Shown: piece after piece, positions 8,177 through 16,894 of the stretch
How positions within the stretch are numbered: the stretch's first letter is position 1
Layout: every line of letters starts with the position of its first letter
The notes under the pieces: generated by a model
Told to the model about the DNA's origin: nothing
Seen by the model: the letters and a program-made list of their open reading frames with translations, nothing else
The model's database searches: none
Made by a program: the position numbers and the translations under genes
NCBI RefSeq assembly: GCF_018130545.1
Contig: NZ_JAFCKF010000001.1
Coordinates: 372,001-436,000 of the forward strand
DNA length: 64,000 nt
DNA from: Bradyrhizobium tropiciagri
GTDB taxonomy: Bacteria; Pseudomonadota; Alphaproteobacteria; Rhizobiales; Xanthobacteraceae
Direction of reading: 5' to 3'

Positions 8177-9367
8177 TCAATCATCTTCGCGCGTCGGCGT
8201 CGCCTTGCCGAGCGCCTGCTTCAGCCGCGCTGAAAGCTTCGGATAGTGACGCAGCGCCAGCACGGCGCGATCGCGCAGCGCGTGCGGCCGGCCGCGCCAG
8301 CTCAAGGCGGCACCGATATCGACCAGCGGCGTGCGTTGCGCTCCAAACCGCCGCTTGTAGCTGTAATTGCCGATCGAGAATTCGAACTCCCGCACACCAT
8401 CCTTGTGCAGCGCTTCGATGGTACGATCGATGATCAGCCGGCCCGGCGAGCACACCGACCATCTCTCCCCGGCATTGCTGACACGGATCATGACGTAGCG
8501 CGACCCGGTGCGGACGCCGAGCAGCGTCGCCACCACCTCGTCGCTGGTGGTGAGCGCGGTCATCACCGCATAGCCGCGCGAGGTGCCTTCGCGCACAAGG
8601 TCGCGATAGAACGCGGTGCAGTCGGCATTGCCGAGCACGTAGTTGAGCCCAAGACCATTCAGCCGCGCGCCCTGCTGCACTTCCGTGACGGACAGCAGCT
8701 GCAACGCCTCATCGGTATCCGCCGCAACCCTGAATGCCGCCGACCGTTCGCGTGTGAACACGCGCCAGCTCCGTCCCAGTTCCTTGCGAACCTTGCGGTC
8801 CAGCTCGTAGCGCCAGGCGTTGTGGTCGTCGCCGATGGTCAGGCAGTTGCCGTTGACGACCGACGGTCCGACATCGTCGAGCTGCGCCAGCGGATTGGGG
8901 CGGCCCGCGAGCTTGAGCGGCATCTTGCGGAAGCGAACCAGATCGGCTCCGCCGGGCACATGGCGCAGCGCGGCCTGCAGGTCGCGCCAGAACTGCCATG
9001 CAGCAACGTCGTCGCGCGGCGCGGCCGGACCAAGCAGCGGCGCGTTGAAATCAGTGAGGTTGAGATCGGCGAATTCGACGATCCGAAGGCTGCCCTGCCG
9101 ATGCAGGATCAACGGCAACAGCGCGGCTCGTTCACCGGTCGCGGCATCGCTGACGACTGCGATCAGCGGCTCGACCCCGTCGGTCGACGCGAAAGCCCGG
9201 TACCACGACGCATACCATTGCGGATGCTGGAACGCGGTCAGCGGTTCGAATGCACCCCAGCGTGCGGCGGCCTGCGCCCAATCAGAAACCAGTTCGACGC
9301 GATAGCCGACCGCATAGGTAGCGACCCGCGCCCCGAATTTCTCAACCGCGCTCGTCAAGACTGTCAT
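8177..9367 (-). CDS. BioF2-like GNAT acyltransferase (polysaccharide-associated)
   Basis: Protein of about 396 residues with the BioF2-like acetyltransferase (GNAT-fold) layout found in polysaccharide clusters. Typical segments are AFQHPQWYASWYRAF near the N-terminus, YRDLVREGTSRGYAVMTALTTSDEVVATLLGVRTGSRYVMIRVS, split by reading, and a C-terminal VREFEFSIGNYSYKRRFGAQ. Such proteins are thought to acylate sugars or lipid-linked intermediates. The ATG at 9367 has CAGGTG seven bases upstream and is preferred to an in-frame TTG at 9388. It follows the cupin gene by 27 bases on the same strand, so the two are probably cotranscribed. Confidence 0.8.
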   Translation of the reverse strand: MTVLTSAVEKFGARVATYAVGYRVELVSDWAQAAARWGAFEPLTAFQHPQWYASWYRAFASTDGVEPLIAVVSDAATGERAALLPLILHRQGSLRIVEFADLNLTDFNAPLLGPAAPRDDVAAWQFWRDLQAALRHVPGGADLVRFRKMPLKLAGRPNPLAQLDDVGPSVVNGNCLTIGDDHNAWRYELDRKVRKELGRSWRVFTRERSAAFRVAADTDEALQLLSVTEVQQGARLNGLGLNYVLGNADCTAFYRDLVREGTSRGYAVMTALTTSDEVVATLLGVRTGSRYVMIRVSNAGERWSVCSPGRLIIDRTIEALHKDGVREFEFSIGNYSYKRRFGAQRTPLVDIGAALSWRGRPHALRDRAVLALRHYPKLSARLKQALGKATPTREDD

Positions 9368-9394
9368 GTCAGCACCTGCAACCGGCAAGCCCGC

Positions 9395-10342
9395 TTACGC
9401 CGCCTCCAACGCCACCCTGGGCAGATCGACGATCTTGCCGAGGTCGCTCTCATCGAGGCGGAAGTCGATCGGGCGGCGCACCGCGCGCTCGCGCTTCACC
9501 CATTTGCCGTCGCGCAGCAGCTTCTGCATCACCTGCTTGGCGAAGAAGGTCGGGCCACGGATGCTGCGGCTGCGCGGCGCGTAGCCGAAGCGATGACGCA
9601 GCATGCCGTTGGCAAGATGGAGGATCTGGGCGCGGCGGATGTCGTCGTTCACATAGGAGATCGTCATCGAGATATTGACGGTGTCGAGGTTCTCGACCCG
9701 ATGCGGCGCATTGAGCGGCCAGTTCAGCATCTGGCCGGGCTCGAGATCGATCACCTGCGCATGCCAGTCGTACCAGGACTCGTAGGGGATATCGACCTCG
9801 ACGTCGAACAGCGCGATGTTCTCCAGATGCTCGGGCCGGATGAACGGCTGCGTGTTGGGATAGATGTAGACCCGCTTGCGGCCGGCGATCTGGACCAGAC
9901 CCTGCCCCGGCAGATCGGCGTGGTAATAGACCTGGGCGTCGGGCGAGGAAATCAGGATGCCGGCCTGATGGGTCGGCGCATCGAAGCCGGGGACCTTTTC
10001 TGCGATCTCGCCGAACATCCGCTCGATCATGTCGCGGTAGCGGCGATCGACCGCCGTGACGTTGCGCAGGTTGAGCCACAGGCCGCCGCGCGAGATCGCC
10101 TCGATCACCTGGTGGCCGCGCAGCTGGCCGATCTCACCCTCGCGCCAGACCCGGCTCGATCCCTTGGCGCCGGTCTTGACCAGGCTGTAGTGCTCCCGCG
10201 GATAGTGCTCGATCAGCTTCGCAAGATCGTCCATCGAGAACGCCGGCTGCTGATGCATTGTGTGCTCGAGCCGGATCGGCCGATGGCTCCAGAGCCTGGA
10301 ATGGTTGTCATCCCAATTCGCGAAGATCTTGCCTGTCGTCAT
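9395..10342 (-). CDS. JmjC-like cupin protein (cupin_8 type)
   Basis: Protein of 315 residues with a cupin-8/JmjC-like core. The iron-binding HxD motif is in VYYHADLPGQG, followed by IAGRKRVYIYPNTQPF, and a distal histidine is in NAPHRVEN; these are compatible with a 2-oxoglutarate/Fe(II) oxygenase, but catalysis is not shown. The start at 10342 is chosen because CAGGAG precedes it; the longer frame lacks a ribosome site. It lies directly upstream of the BioF2-like acyltransferase and divergent from a GT4 glycosyltransferase, suggesting modification of a polysaccharide precursor or a regulatory role. Confidence 0.75.
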   Translation of the reverse strand: MTTGKIFANWDDNHSRLWSHRPIRLEHTMHQQPAFSMDDLAKLIEHYPREHYSLVKTGAKGSSRVWREGEIGQLRGHQVIEAISRGGLWLNLRNVTAVDRRYRDMIERMFGEIAEKVPGFDAPTHQAGILISSPDAQVYYHADLPGQGLVQIAGRKRVYIYPNTQPFIRPEHLENIALFDVEVDIPYESWYDWHAQVIDLEPGQMLNWPLNAPHRVENLDTVNISMTISYVNDDIRRAQILHLANGMLRHRFGYAPRSRSIRGPTFFAKQVMQKLLRDGKWVKRERAVRRPIDFRLDESDLGKIVDLPRVALEAA

Positions 10343-10535
10343 GGTCGCGCTCCTGGCTGCTGCGCCGTTTCGCTTCATCCGATGTCCCGTTCCGGGACGA
10401 GCGGGCAGCTCTTGAGCAGGGATTGGCAAGAACGGTGCCGTCGCGTATGCGCGCGGGGTTACCCAACGCTAATGTCTCGCCGATATGGCTAACCGCGACG
10501 TTTCCGGAGCCGGCCGCCGTGGCCGACAGGACTGA

Positions 10536-11627
10536 ATGACTGAACCACCCCGATATCGTGCGCTGTTCCTCGGCGCCGGGCCGCAAATGCACTGCGGCGT
10601 CGGGCAATTCACTCGCCTGTTGCAGGAGACGATCGAGAAGATCGAGCCCGGCGCCAGCACCGCGTTAACCCTGACCCAGGCTGACGGCACGATCGCCGAG
10701 ATCTGGCATGCGGTCGGCAACGCCAACGCGGTGATCTGCAACTTCCCGATCGTGGCCTGGAAGCGCGTGATCGCGCGGCCGTTGCTCGCGCTGCTGTTAG
10801 CCCGACTGCGGCGCCGCAAGGTCGTGCTGATCCAGCACGAATGGGCCGGCCTCAACGGCATCCGCCGGCTGACCTATATCCCGGCGCTGTGGCTCGCCAA
10901 CACCATCGTGATGTTCTCCCCGCTGGTGCGCCGCGAGCTCGCCGACGACCGGATCATGCGCGGCATGGTGCGGAAATGCGTGCTGGCGCCGCTGCCGCCG
11001 AACATCGCGGCGCCTGCCGGCTTCGCCGATTCGATGCTGCTGCAGCGGCTCGTCCGCGCCCGTAGCGACGGCCAGCTGATCGTCGGGCATTTCGGCTCGA
11101 TCTATCCGGGCAAGCAGCCGAACGGGCTGCTCGAGATCGGCGCGATCCTCAAGCAGCGCGGCCTGCAACCCTTGATCGTCTATATAGGCTCCTTCATCCG
11201 CGGCACCGACAATATCGAACAGAAATTCTATGCAAGGGTCGCCGAGCTCGGGCTGAAGGGCGATGTGATCGTGTCGGGCTATGTCGCCTCCGACCACGAG
11301 GTGTTCGGACTGCTCGGCGAGACCGACGTGTTCTGCTACCCGCTCGACGAGGGCCTCACCGCGCGCCGGTCGAGCATTCTGGCCTGCGTGCAGTCTGGCC
11401 GGCCGCTGATCGTCACCGGCCCGGCGCTGCCGGACGAGTTCGACCATCATCCGCGTTTCAAGGAATTGATCGACCGCGGCGCCATCTTGTTGGTGCCGCG
11501 CGATGCCGACAGCGCGGCTTACGCCGACCGCATCGTCACGGCCCTGAAGCGGCCGACCGTGCACGTGCCGTTCGATTTCGACGGCTGGTGGACCGACGTC
11601 GCCAACGCGGTCCGCGCCCAACTGTAG
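10536..11627 (+). CDS. Glycosyltransferase, GT4-like
   Basis: Glycosyltransferase of 363 residues with GT-B features. The N-terminal domain has GAGPQMHCGVGQFTRLL; the C-terminal nucleotide-sugar domain begins around GHFGSIYPGKQPNGLLE and contains VIVSGYVASDHEVFGLLGETDVFCYPLDEGLTARRSS, the equivalent of the EX7E-type donor site region. Sugar and acceptor are unknown. ACAGGAC precedes the ATG. It is divergent from the cupin/acyltransferase pair across 193 bases and converges on the O-antigen ligase-like gene, with only seven bases between stops. Confidence 0.82.
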   Translation: MTEPPRYRALFLGAGPQMHCGVGQFTRLLQETIEKIEPGASTALTLTQADGTIAEIWHAVGNANAVICNFPIVAWKRVIARPLLALLLARLRRRKVVLIQHEWAGLNGIRRLTYIPALWLANTIVMFSPLVRRELADDRIMRGMVRKCVLAPLPPNIAAPAGFADSMLLQRLVRARSDGQLIVGHFGSIYPGKQPNGLLEIGAILKQRGLQPLIVYIGSFIRGTDNIEQKFYARVAELGLKGDVIVSGYVASDHEVFGLLGETDVFCYPLDEGLTARRSSILACVQSGRPLIVTGPALPDEFDHHPRFKELIDRGAILLVPRDADSAAYADRIVTALKRPTVHVPFDFDGWWTDVANAVRAQL

Positions 11628-11634
11628 ACCACGT

Positions 11635-12948
11635 TCACGCCCGCATCCGGAACCGGGCGAGATAATGCAACCCGAACACCGCGATCAGGAACGTCACCCA
11701 GATCGTATCGGCGCGGTCGAGGAAGAAGCTCTCCATCGACGACAGATAGAGCCCGAACAGCCAGATGCGCAGGAACAGCAGCGTCAGCGGCGCGTCATTG
11801 CCGCCGAGATCGGCGGCCTGGAAGTCGCGCAGCGGCTTGATGACGACAGCCGCGATCAGCAGCACGAGGCCCGGCAGGCCGGTGCCGAGCGCAGTGTCGA
11901 GATAGCCATTATGGCTGTGCGAGGCGTAACCGGCCCACTCCTTGCCTTCCTGCAGGTTCTGGATCGCGTTGGTACCCCAGAATGACTCGAAGCCATAGCC
12001 GGTCCATAGTCGCTGGTGCAGCGAGTCGAGCGCAAACGCCCAGATGTCGGCGCGGCCGGTGAAGGAGGTGTCAAGCGGCAGCAAATTGGCGATCGCATCC
12101 AGCGTGTCGCTCATGACGGTGCCGACGCTGAGCAGATTGAGCAGCAGCAGCGGCGTCAGCAGCAGCAGCGCGCGGCCCCAGCGCGAGCGGATCACCGGCA
12201 TCAGCGACGTCAGCATCAGCACGGCGACGCAGAGCACGATCGCGCTCTTGCCGGCAGTGAAGAACAGGAATACCGCGGCAAGCGTGGTCACGGCGATCCC
12301 CGACAGCCAACCGCCGGCCCGCACCAGATAGATGCCGAGGAAGATCAGCATCGCCATCATCGCGGCCGCGACGTTCTTGTGGCCGAACGCGCCGCGCCAG
12401 TTGCCAGCAAGCGCCGGCTCCTGCGGATCGGTCGCCTGGTGGATCGACAAATGCGGCGCCAGGAAGACGCCGAGAAAACAGGTCACGAGCAGGACCAGCG
12501 CGGCAATGCTGAACCAGCGCATCAATTCGCCCTGCGACTTCGGCAGCAGCAGCAGCGTCGCGGTCACCACGATGACGAACACCGATAGCGCCAGGCGCTT
12601 CAGCGAGGTGGCCGGATCGAACGCGAACACGACGGTTACGCAAATCCAGGCCCCGAACAGCAGGAAGGCCGGCGTCATCAGGGATTTCAGTGCCGGAAGA
12701 TTGTCGCGCGCTGTGAGCGCCAGCATCGCAACCATCAGCACGCCGAACAGCCCGTAGAGAAATGCCTCCCTGCCCGACGTCACCTCGCCGACATAGAAGC
12801 CGCTCAAATCCTCGAACGGATGCAGCGAGATCCAAACCAGCAGCAGAATGCCGATGAAGAATGCGCAGCGGACGATGTCCATCACCGGCCGGCGCGCGAT
12901 GTCGGCCACCAGCGCCCGGCTCTCAGCGGTGACGGACAACTCGCTCAC
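11635..12948 (-). CDS. Wzy/WaaL-type O-antigen ligase or polymerase
   Basis: Inner-membrane protein of about 437 residues with ten or more hydrophobic segments and the Wzy_C signature: GNWRGAFGHKNVAAAMM in the middle and a periplasmic loop with SHNGYLDTALGTGLPGL. Such proteins polymerise lipid-linked repeat units or ligate them to a carrier. The GTG start at 12948 overlaps the stop of the upstream GT2 gene (GTGA), so the two are translationally coupled; the longer open frame to 13137 lies inside the GT2 gene and is not used. A second polymerase-like protein is present at 24566-26068. Confidence 0.85.
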   Translation of the reverse strand: MSELSVTAESRALVADIARRPVMDIVRCAFFIGILLLVWISLHPFEDLSGFYVGEVTSGREAFLYGLFGVLMVAMLALTARDNLPALKSLMTPAFLLFGAWICVTVVFAFDPATSLKRLALSVFVIVVTATLLLLPKSQGELMRWFSIAALVLLVTCFLGVFLAPHLSIHQATDPQEPALAGNWRGAFGHKNVAAAMMAMLIFLGIYLVRAGGWLSGIAVTTLAAVFLFFTAGKSAIVLCVAVLMLTSLMPVIRSRWGRALLLLTPLLLLNLLSVGTVMSDTLDAIANLLPLDTSFTGRADIWAFALDSLHQRLWTGYGFESFWGTNAIQNLQEGKEWAGYASHSHNGYLDTALGTGLPGLVLLIAAVVIKPLRDFQAADLGGNDAPLTLLFLRIWLFGLYLSSMESFFLDRADTIWVTFLIAVFGLHYLARFRMRA

Positions 12949-13940
12949 GAGGCGATCTTCGAAGCCGCGTAGGGCTGCGGCTCGATACCGAGCACCGCAA
13001 GCGCGCTGCCGACGGCGACCACCATCGGATGCATCGCGATCACGGCTTGCTGCTCGCGCAAGACGATGCGGGTGAAGCGATACAGCGAGAACGGCACCAG
13101 GCCGAACATCTTTGCTTTGACGACCGCGCGCGACCACATCGTCTGCGCCGCCTTGCGCTCGATGTGATAGTTGATCGCGCCGATCCGCAGGCCGCGCCGC
13201 ACGATCCAGCCGAGATTGGTACGGCTTTGCGGCACGGTTTCGTTGATCACAGCCTCGGTCACCCAGAAGAAGCGGAAGCCGGCACGGCGCGCTCGCGCGA
13301 AGAAATCGTGGTCGCCGCCACCGAGGAAGTTGAAGCGCAGGTCGAACGCAGGCTGTCCGAGCCGCTCGAACACGGCGCGGCGGATCAGGCAGTTGCCGCA
13401 GCCATAGATCACCGGGACCGGACCGCTGGCATGATAGGCCGGCGCGAACGCCGGATGGCGCTTGAGGCCGCCCTTGTGCGCGTCGTCGAAGTCAGGCCAC
13501 ACCGGCCCGCCGATGATCTCGGCGCCGGAGGTTTCGGCGGCCTGCACCATCCGCTCCAGCCAATCCGGCGAGGCGACCTCGTCGTCGTCGATCATCAGGA
13601 AATTGCGGGCGTTCGGGAAGGTCTCGAGCGCGGTTTCGAACGCCGCGTTGATCGCCTGGCAATTGCCCTGGCGAGGCTCGACGATGCAGGCGCCGCGAAG
13701 CCTACCGGAGTTGAGAAACTCGGCCGCGACCGGCGCGCTCTCACAATGCGCGGCATCGTTCTCGACCACGACGACGGCGAAGCTGCGTTCGGTGCGCTGA
13801 GCTGCGATGGATTCCAGCGTCAGCCGCAGGTGCTTGGGCCGGCGGAAGCTCGGAATGCAAATGACGGTCTCGATGGAGCAATCGAGCGCCGGCGAGGTCG
13901 TGACCCAGGCGCGGTCGGCTACAGCAGGCTCGGTCGACAT
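12945..13940 (-). CDS. Glycosyltransferase family 2
   Basis: GT-A fold glycosyltransferase of 331 residues from the selected start. The N-terminus has CIPSFRRPKHLRLTLES; the metal-binding aspartates are in FLMIDDDEVASPDWLERM; FLGGGDHDFFARARRAGFRF carries the acceptor-site ED-like region. A C-terminal amphipathic or hydrophobic stretch may anchor it to the membrane. AGGAGG lies eight bases before the ATG at 13940, favouring it over starts at 13946 or 14009. It overlaps the ligase/polymerase gene by four bases and faces the radical SAM gene across a 406-base divergent region. Confidence 0.87.
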   Translation of the reverse strand: MSTEPAVADRAWVTTSPALDCSIETVICIPSFRRPKHLRLTLESIAAQRTERSFAVVVVENDAAHCESAPVAAEFLNSGRLRGACIVEPRQGNCQAINAAFETALETFPNARNFLMIDDDEVASPDWLERMVQAAETSGAEIIGGPVWPDFDDAHKGGLKRHPAFAPAYHASGPVPVIYGCGNCLIRRAVFERLGQPAFDLRFNFLGGGDHDFFARARRAGFRFFWVTEAVINETVPQSRTNLGWIVRRGLRIGAINYHIERKAAQTMWSRAVVKAKMFGLVPFSLYRFTRIVLREQQAVIAMHPMVVAVGSALAVLGIEPQPYAASKIAS

Positions 13941-14346
13941 CTCCATGCCCTCCTGGCAATCGCGGTCCGCGACGCACGCATCATCCCAGCACAGATCAGA
14001 ATGGGACATGACCGTCCCAAAGTGACCGAAGCAGGCGGCAATACGGGCGCCGAGCGCACGTTACGGCGAGCACATGGCAAAATCCGCTCCAGGCGCGATG
14101 CGCGTTACCGCGACTTCGTCGCAAGGTTAATTTGAAGTCTAGCGAAGGGATTTTGCTGCAATAACCTCGCGCGACAGCCTCGCTTTCGCGATCGGCGCCA
14201 CGCCGTTAGCGAACCTTTAGGGTTAAGAGCCGGCACGCACTCCTGCGGTGTGCTTCGCGCTTTAACTGGCATCCAATTTGCTGATCGACCCATAAATCTA
14301 CGATCGACCTGATCGCAACAACGCAAAACACTGCCTGAGGTTCACC
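13941..14346. other. Divergent intergenic region, GT2 / radical SAM
   Basis: This 406-base gap separates the divergent GT2 and radical SAM genes and must hold both promoters. It is more AT-rich than its flanks. Two direct copies of GATCGACC occur at 14283-14290 and 14302-14309, 19 bases apart, near the radical SAM start, and TTAG-N7-TTAG-like sequence lies near 14205-14220. No protein frame here looks real. Confidence 0.5.
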
Positions 14347-15435
14347 TTGAAAGCGCTCGACCTCGTCTCGCTCGGCACCAAGCATGTCCGCAACGCCCTC
14401 TCGGAAGAGCTCTATTTGCGTACCGGCCGCGACGTCACGCGCCCGGCTGCGATCTTCGCGGAGGTGGTCGAGCGCTGCAATTACAAATGCCGCTACTGCG
14501 ACTACTGGCGCCGCCCGAACTATCGCGACGAGATGTCGATCGAAGAATGGCAGCGCGCGCTCGCCAGCCTGAAGGAATTCATCGGCGCCTATCATGTCGA
14601 GTTCGCCGGCGGCGAGCCCTACATCAAGAAGGGCTTTCTCGACCTCTTGCGGTTCTGCCGCGACAACGACATCCACTGGGGCGTCACTACCAATGGCGGC
14701 GCCTATCTCAACAAGAAGATCGTGGTGCAAACCGTCGAGGCGCGTCCGTTCAACATCAACATCTCGATCGATTCCACCGACCCCACGATCCACAACTACT
14801 CGCGCGGCGTGGAGAACTCGCTGACCGATATCGTGCAGGGCATCCGCAACGTCGCCGCGCAGCGCCGTGCCGAAGGGCTGGACTTCCCGATCATCATCAA
14901 GCCGGTCGTGCACAAGTTGAACTTTCGCCGCCTGCCTGAAATGGTCGACTGGATCCAGGAGATCGGCGCCACCGCGCTGAGCTTCCAGCCGGTCGAGCAG
15001 GGCACCCAGGAAGTCGAGGATGAGCTGTGGATCGGCGAGAGCGAGCTCGACGATCTGATCAAGGTGCGCGACGAGCTGTTGCGCTTGAAGCGCGCCGGCG
15101 CGCCGATCCTCAACGGCGAGGCCGTGCTGCGGGCCTGGCCGAACCATTTCCGCCGCGAGAAGGCGCCGAAGGAAGTGATGCCCTGCCGCGTCGGCATGCG
15201 GAATTACTTCATCCGCTCCGACGGCCGCCTCGAAGTGTGCTGGTTCTTCAAGCCGATCGGCAACGTCCGCACCCAGACCGCCCGCAAGATCTGGTACGGC
15301 GAGGAAGCGCAGGCGCGCCGCAAGGAGACCATCGCCTGCGACAAGCTCTGCCTGTTCACCTGCCTCGCGCAGCGCACGCTGCAGGACAAGCTGAAGATGG
15401 GCCTCACCTTGCTGACCAACACCAAGGCCGCCTGA
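14347..15435 (+). CDS. Radical SAM enzyme with SPASM/twitch-like C-terminus
   Basis: Radical SAM protein of 362 residues. The cluster motif CNYKCRYC places C44, C48 and C51 at the [4Fe-4S]-SAM site; EFAGGEPYIK is the GGEP-type SAM-binding segment. The C-terminal ~90 residues contain five cysteines: C280, C298 in GRLEVC, then ACDKLCLFTC, resembling a SPASM or twitch auxiliary cluster domain. Substrate is unknown; in a polysaccharide locus a sugar or lipid-carrier modification is plausible, though SPASM enzymes often act on peptides. The start is TTG, supported by TGAGG six bases upstream. A terminator follows the gene. Confidence 0.87.
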   Translation: MKALDLVSLGTKHVRNALSEELYLRTGRDVTRPAAIFAEVVERCNYKCRYCDYWRRPNYRDEMSIEEWQRALASLKEFIGAYHVEFAGGEPYIKKGFLDLLRFCRDNDIHWGVTTNGGAYLNKKIVVQTVEARPFNINISIDSTDPTIHNYSRGVENSLTDIVQGIRNVAAQRRAEGLDFPIIIKPVVHKLNFRRLPEMVDWIQEIGATALSFQPVEQGTQEVEDELWIGESELDDLIKVRDELLRLKRAGAPILNGEAVLRAWPNHFRREKAPKEVMPCRVGMRNYFIRSDGRLEVCWFFKPIGNVRTQTARKIWYGEEAQARRKETIACDKLCLFTCLAQRTLQDKLKMGLTLLTNTKAA

Positions 15436-15455
15436 CGCAGCAATGCGAAACGACG

Positions 15456-15489
15456 AAGCCCGGTCTGTCAGAGCATGGACCGGGCTTTT
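15456..15489 (+). terminator. Rho-independent terminator after the radical SAM gene
   Basis: A perfect ten-base stem, AAGCCCGGTC at 15456-15465 with GACCGGGCTT at 15478-15487, encloses a 12-base loop and runs into TTTT on the plus strand, 21 bases after the radical SAM stop. It lies between convergent genes. Confidence 0.85.
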
Positions 15490-15513
15490 GCTTGCGCGAA
15501 TGGATGTAGCTAG

Positions 15514-16476
15514 TCAGCCCGCAAATAGTTTCCGGAACAGGCTCGCGGATTCCGGAAACTGGCCGTTGTCGATCTGCGTCGGCCACAGGCCGTCGACATC
15601 GAAATAGGCCGCATAGGCGATCGCAGCCTGATTGGCCGCGAACCAATCGTGCATCTGCTGCACGAAGAACGCATTGTCGCCGGCTTGGCCGACGCCCCAT
15701 TCCGGATAGCTCATCAGCTTGCCGTGCATCGCCGCGAACGCGCGGTGCCATTCAAGGCCGTAGGGCGCCTTGAGATAGGAATTGGTCCAGCGCTCCGCCG
15801 CACTGGTTTCCGATTTGAAATCGTAGACGTCGAGGCCGATCGTATCGACGACGTCATCACCGGGATAGGCCTCGTCGGCCGGCATGTCCTGAAGTCCCCA
15901 GCCCGGACACCAGTCGAACTTGAAGCCGTTGGAGCGCGTGCGGAAGATCGCGACCACATGGCGGAAGGCCTGAATGTACTCGTCCTCGTATCCCCGCGCG
16001 AACCAGCCCATGCTGGAGATGTTCATCTCCCAGCCGAGCCGGATGAACGCCTTCGGATGAGCCTCCGCAATCGCGTGCGCGGCCGCGTCGAACTCGGCAT
16101 CATGCGCGCCGCCGGCGACATCGGCGAGTGGCGTGCCTGACATGGTGAGCGGCACCGACCACACCAGATTGCGCGTCGGATTGAGCTTCTTCCACAGCCC
16201 CGGCACCCAATCCAATTTGTGAAAGTCGTCCCAGCTGCTCTGGCCGTAGAAGTCGACGCCGAGCACCGACGAGCGCGGCCGATTGAGCCATGTCTCCCAG
16301 GCCTGCAGCATGCGCTCGCGGCCGGTCTCGCCCCAATTGACGAACGCGCCGGCAAACCGTGCCGAATTGGCGCCGAGTTGCGCTGACGGTGCGGCCCGCG
16401 CGGCCGGCAGTCCACCGAGCGCCAGCGCGGCGACTGCAAGGGCACGGCGACGTGTGATTCCGTGATCAGTCGGCAT
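15514..16476 (-). CDS. GH26-like secreted glycoside hydrolase
   Basis: Exported glycoside hydrolase of 320 residues. The N-terminus has a twin-arginine-like signal (ITRRRALAVAALALGG) ending near ARAAP. Two candidate catalytic glutamates are visible: E150 in RLGWEMN and E259 in SYPEWGVG, matching the acid/base and nucleophile positions of GH26 mannanase/lichenase-type enzymes; WDDF, LGVDFYG and FKFDWCPGW are also typical. It probably cleaves or trims a beta-linked polymer in the periplasm. The ATG at 16476 follows AGGAG. It converges with the radical SAM gene and is divergent from the DUF6492 gene. Confidence 0.78.
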   Translation of the reverse strand: MPTDHGITRRRALAVAALALGGLPAARAAPSAQLGANSARFAGAFVNWGETGRERMLQAWETWLNRPRSSVLGVDFYGQSSWDDFHKLDWVPGLWKKLNPTRNLVWSVPLTMSGTPLADVAGGAHDAEFDAAAHAIAEAHPKAFIRLGWEMNISSMGWFARGYEDEYIQAFRHVVAIFRTRSNGFKFDWCPGWGLQDMPADEAYPGDDVVDTIGLDVYDFKSETSAAERWTNSYLKAPYGLEWHRAFAAMHGKLMSYPEWGVGQAGDNAFFVQQMHDWFAANQAAIAYAAYFDVDGLWPTQIDNGQFPESASLFRKLFAG

Positions 16477-16894
16477 CGCATGCTCCTGCCGGCTGGCACG
16501 CGGCGCACGTGCCAAAAACGCACAGCGCCGGCGGCGAGACTGTCTCGAAATGGATTGGCAATACGACCCACCGTTCGCCCGCGCCGATTGCCGATCGGAA
16601 ATGCCACAGAATCTGCATCCGCCCCCACCTGCGCCGACCGCGTCGGCATTCACGACCTGAGCCTTGCAATATCCGGGCAACTTCCCGATCCAGCGTCAAA
16701 ATCGCGCAGCCGGCCAGTTGTTTCTGATTCACTAATGGTCACGGCAAGCCGCCATTTACCATTCCTTAACCATCAGGGTCGCCGGCAAGGCGGTCAAGAC
16801 GCTCCGGCACCGATCTTGCTGAACTGGGGTTCAGGACAAGTCTGGCGGTCACGATGTTCCGCCCTGAAACGGTGTCGCCGGAGAGAGTTACGAG
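16477..16894. other. Divergent intergenic region, GH26-like / DUF6492
   Basis: This 418-base gap contains the promoters for the GH26-like gene and the DUF6492-Wzx run. No convincing coding frame was found. It includes a CtrA-box-like TTTA-N7-TTAA at 16755-16769, and a GGAGAGAG ribosome site for the DUF6492 gene near its right edge. Confidence 0.5.
16755..16769 (+). promoter_or_regulatory. CtrA-box-like site ahead of DUF6492 operon
   Basis: TTTA-CCATTCC-TTAA matches the alphaproteobacterial CtrA consensus TTAA-N7-TTAA with one mismatch, 126 bases before the DUF6492 ATG. A second near-match lies upstream of the polymerase-like gene at 24480-24494. Binding by CtrA is inference. Confidence 0.35.

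Noticed and set aside
9235-9260. A GGTTCGAAT-like tRNA T-arm string
   Set aside because: It lies inside the acyltransferase coding sequence and no acceptor stem or anticodon arm can be placed around it. No tRNA was seen anywhere in the window.
8246-10492. A 748-codon plus-strand open frame across the acyltransferase/cupin region
   Set aside because: It is antisense to two genes with clear motifs and has a composition (Arg/Asp/Gln/His-rich) typical of GC-skewed shadow frames.
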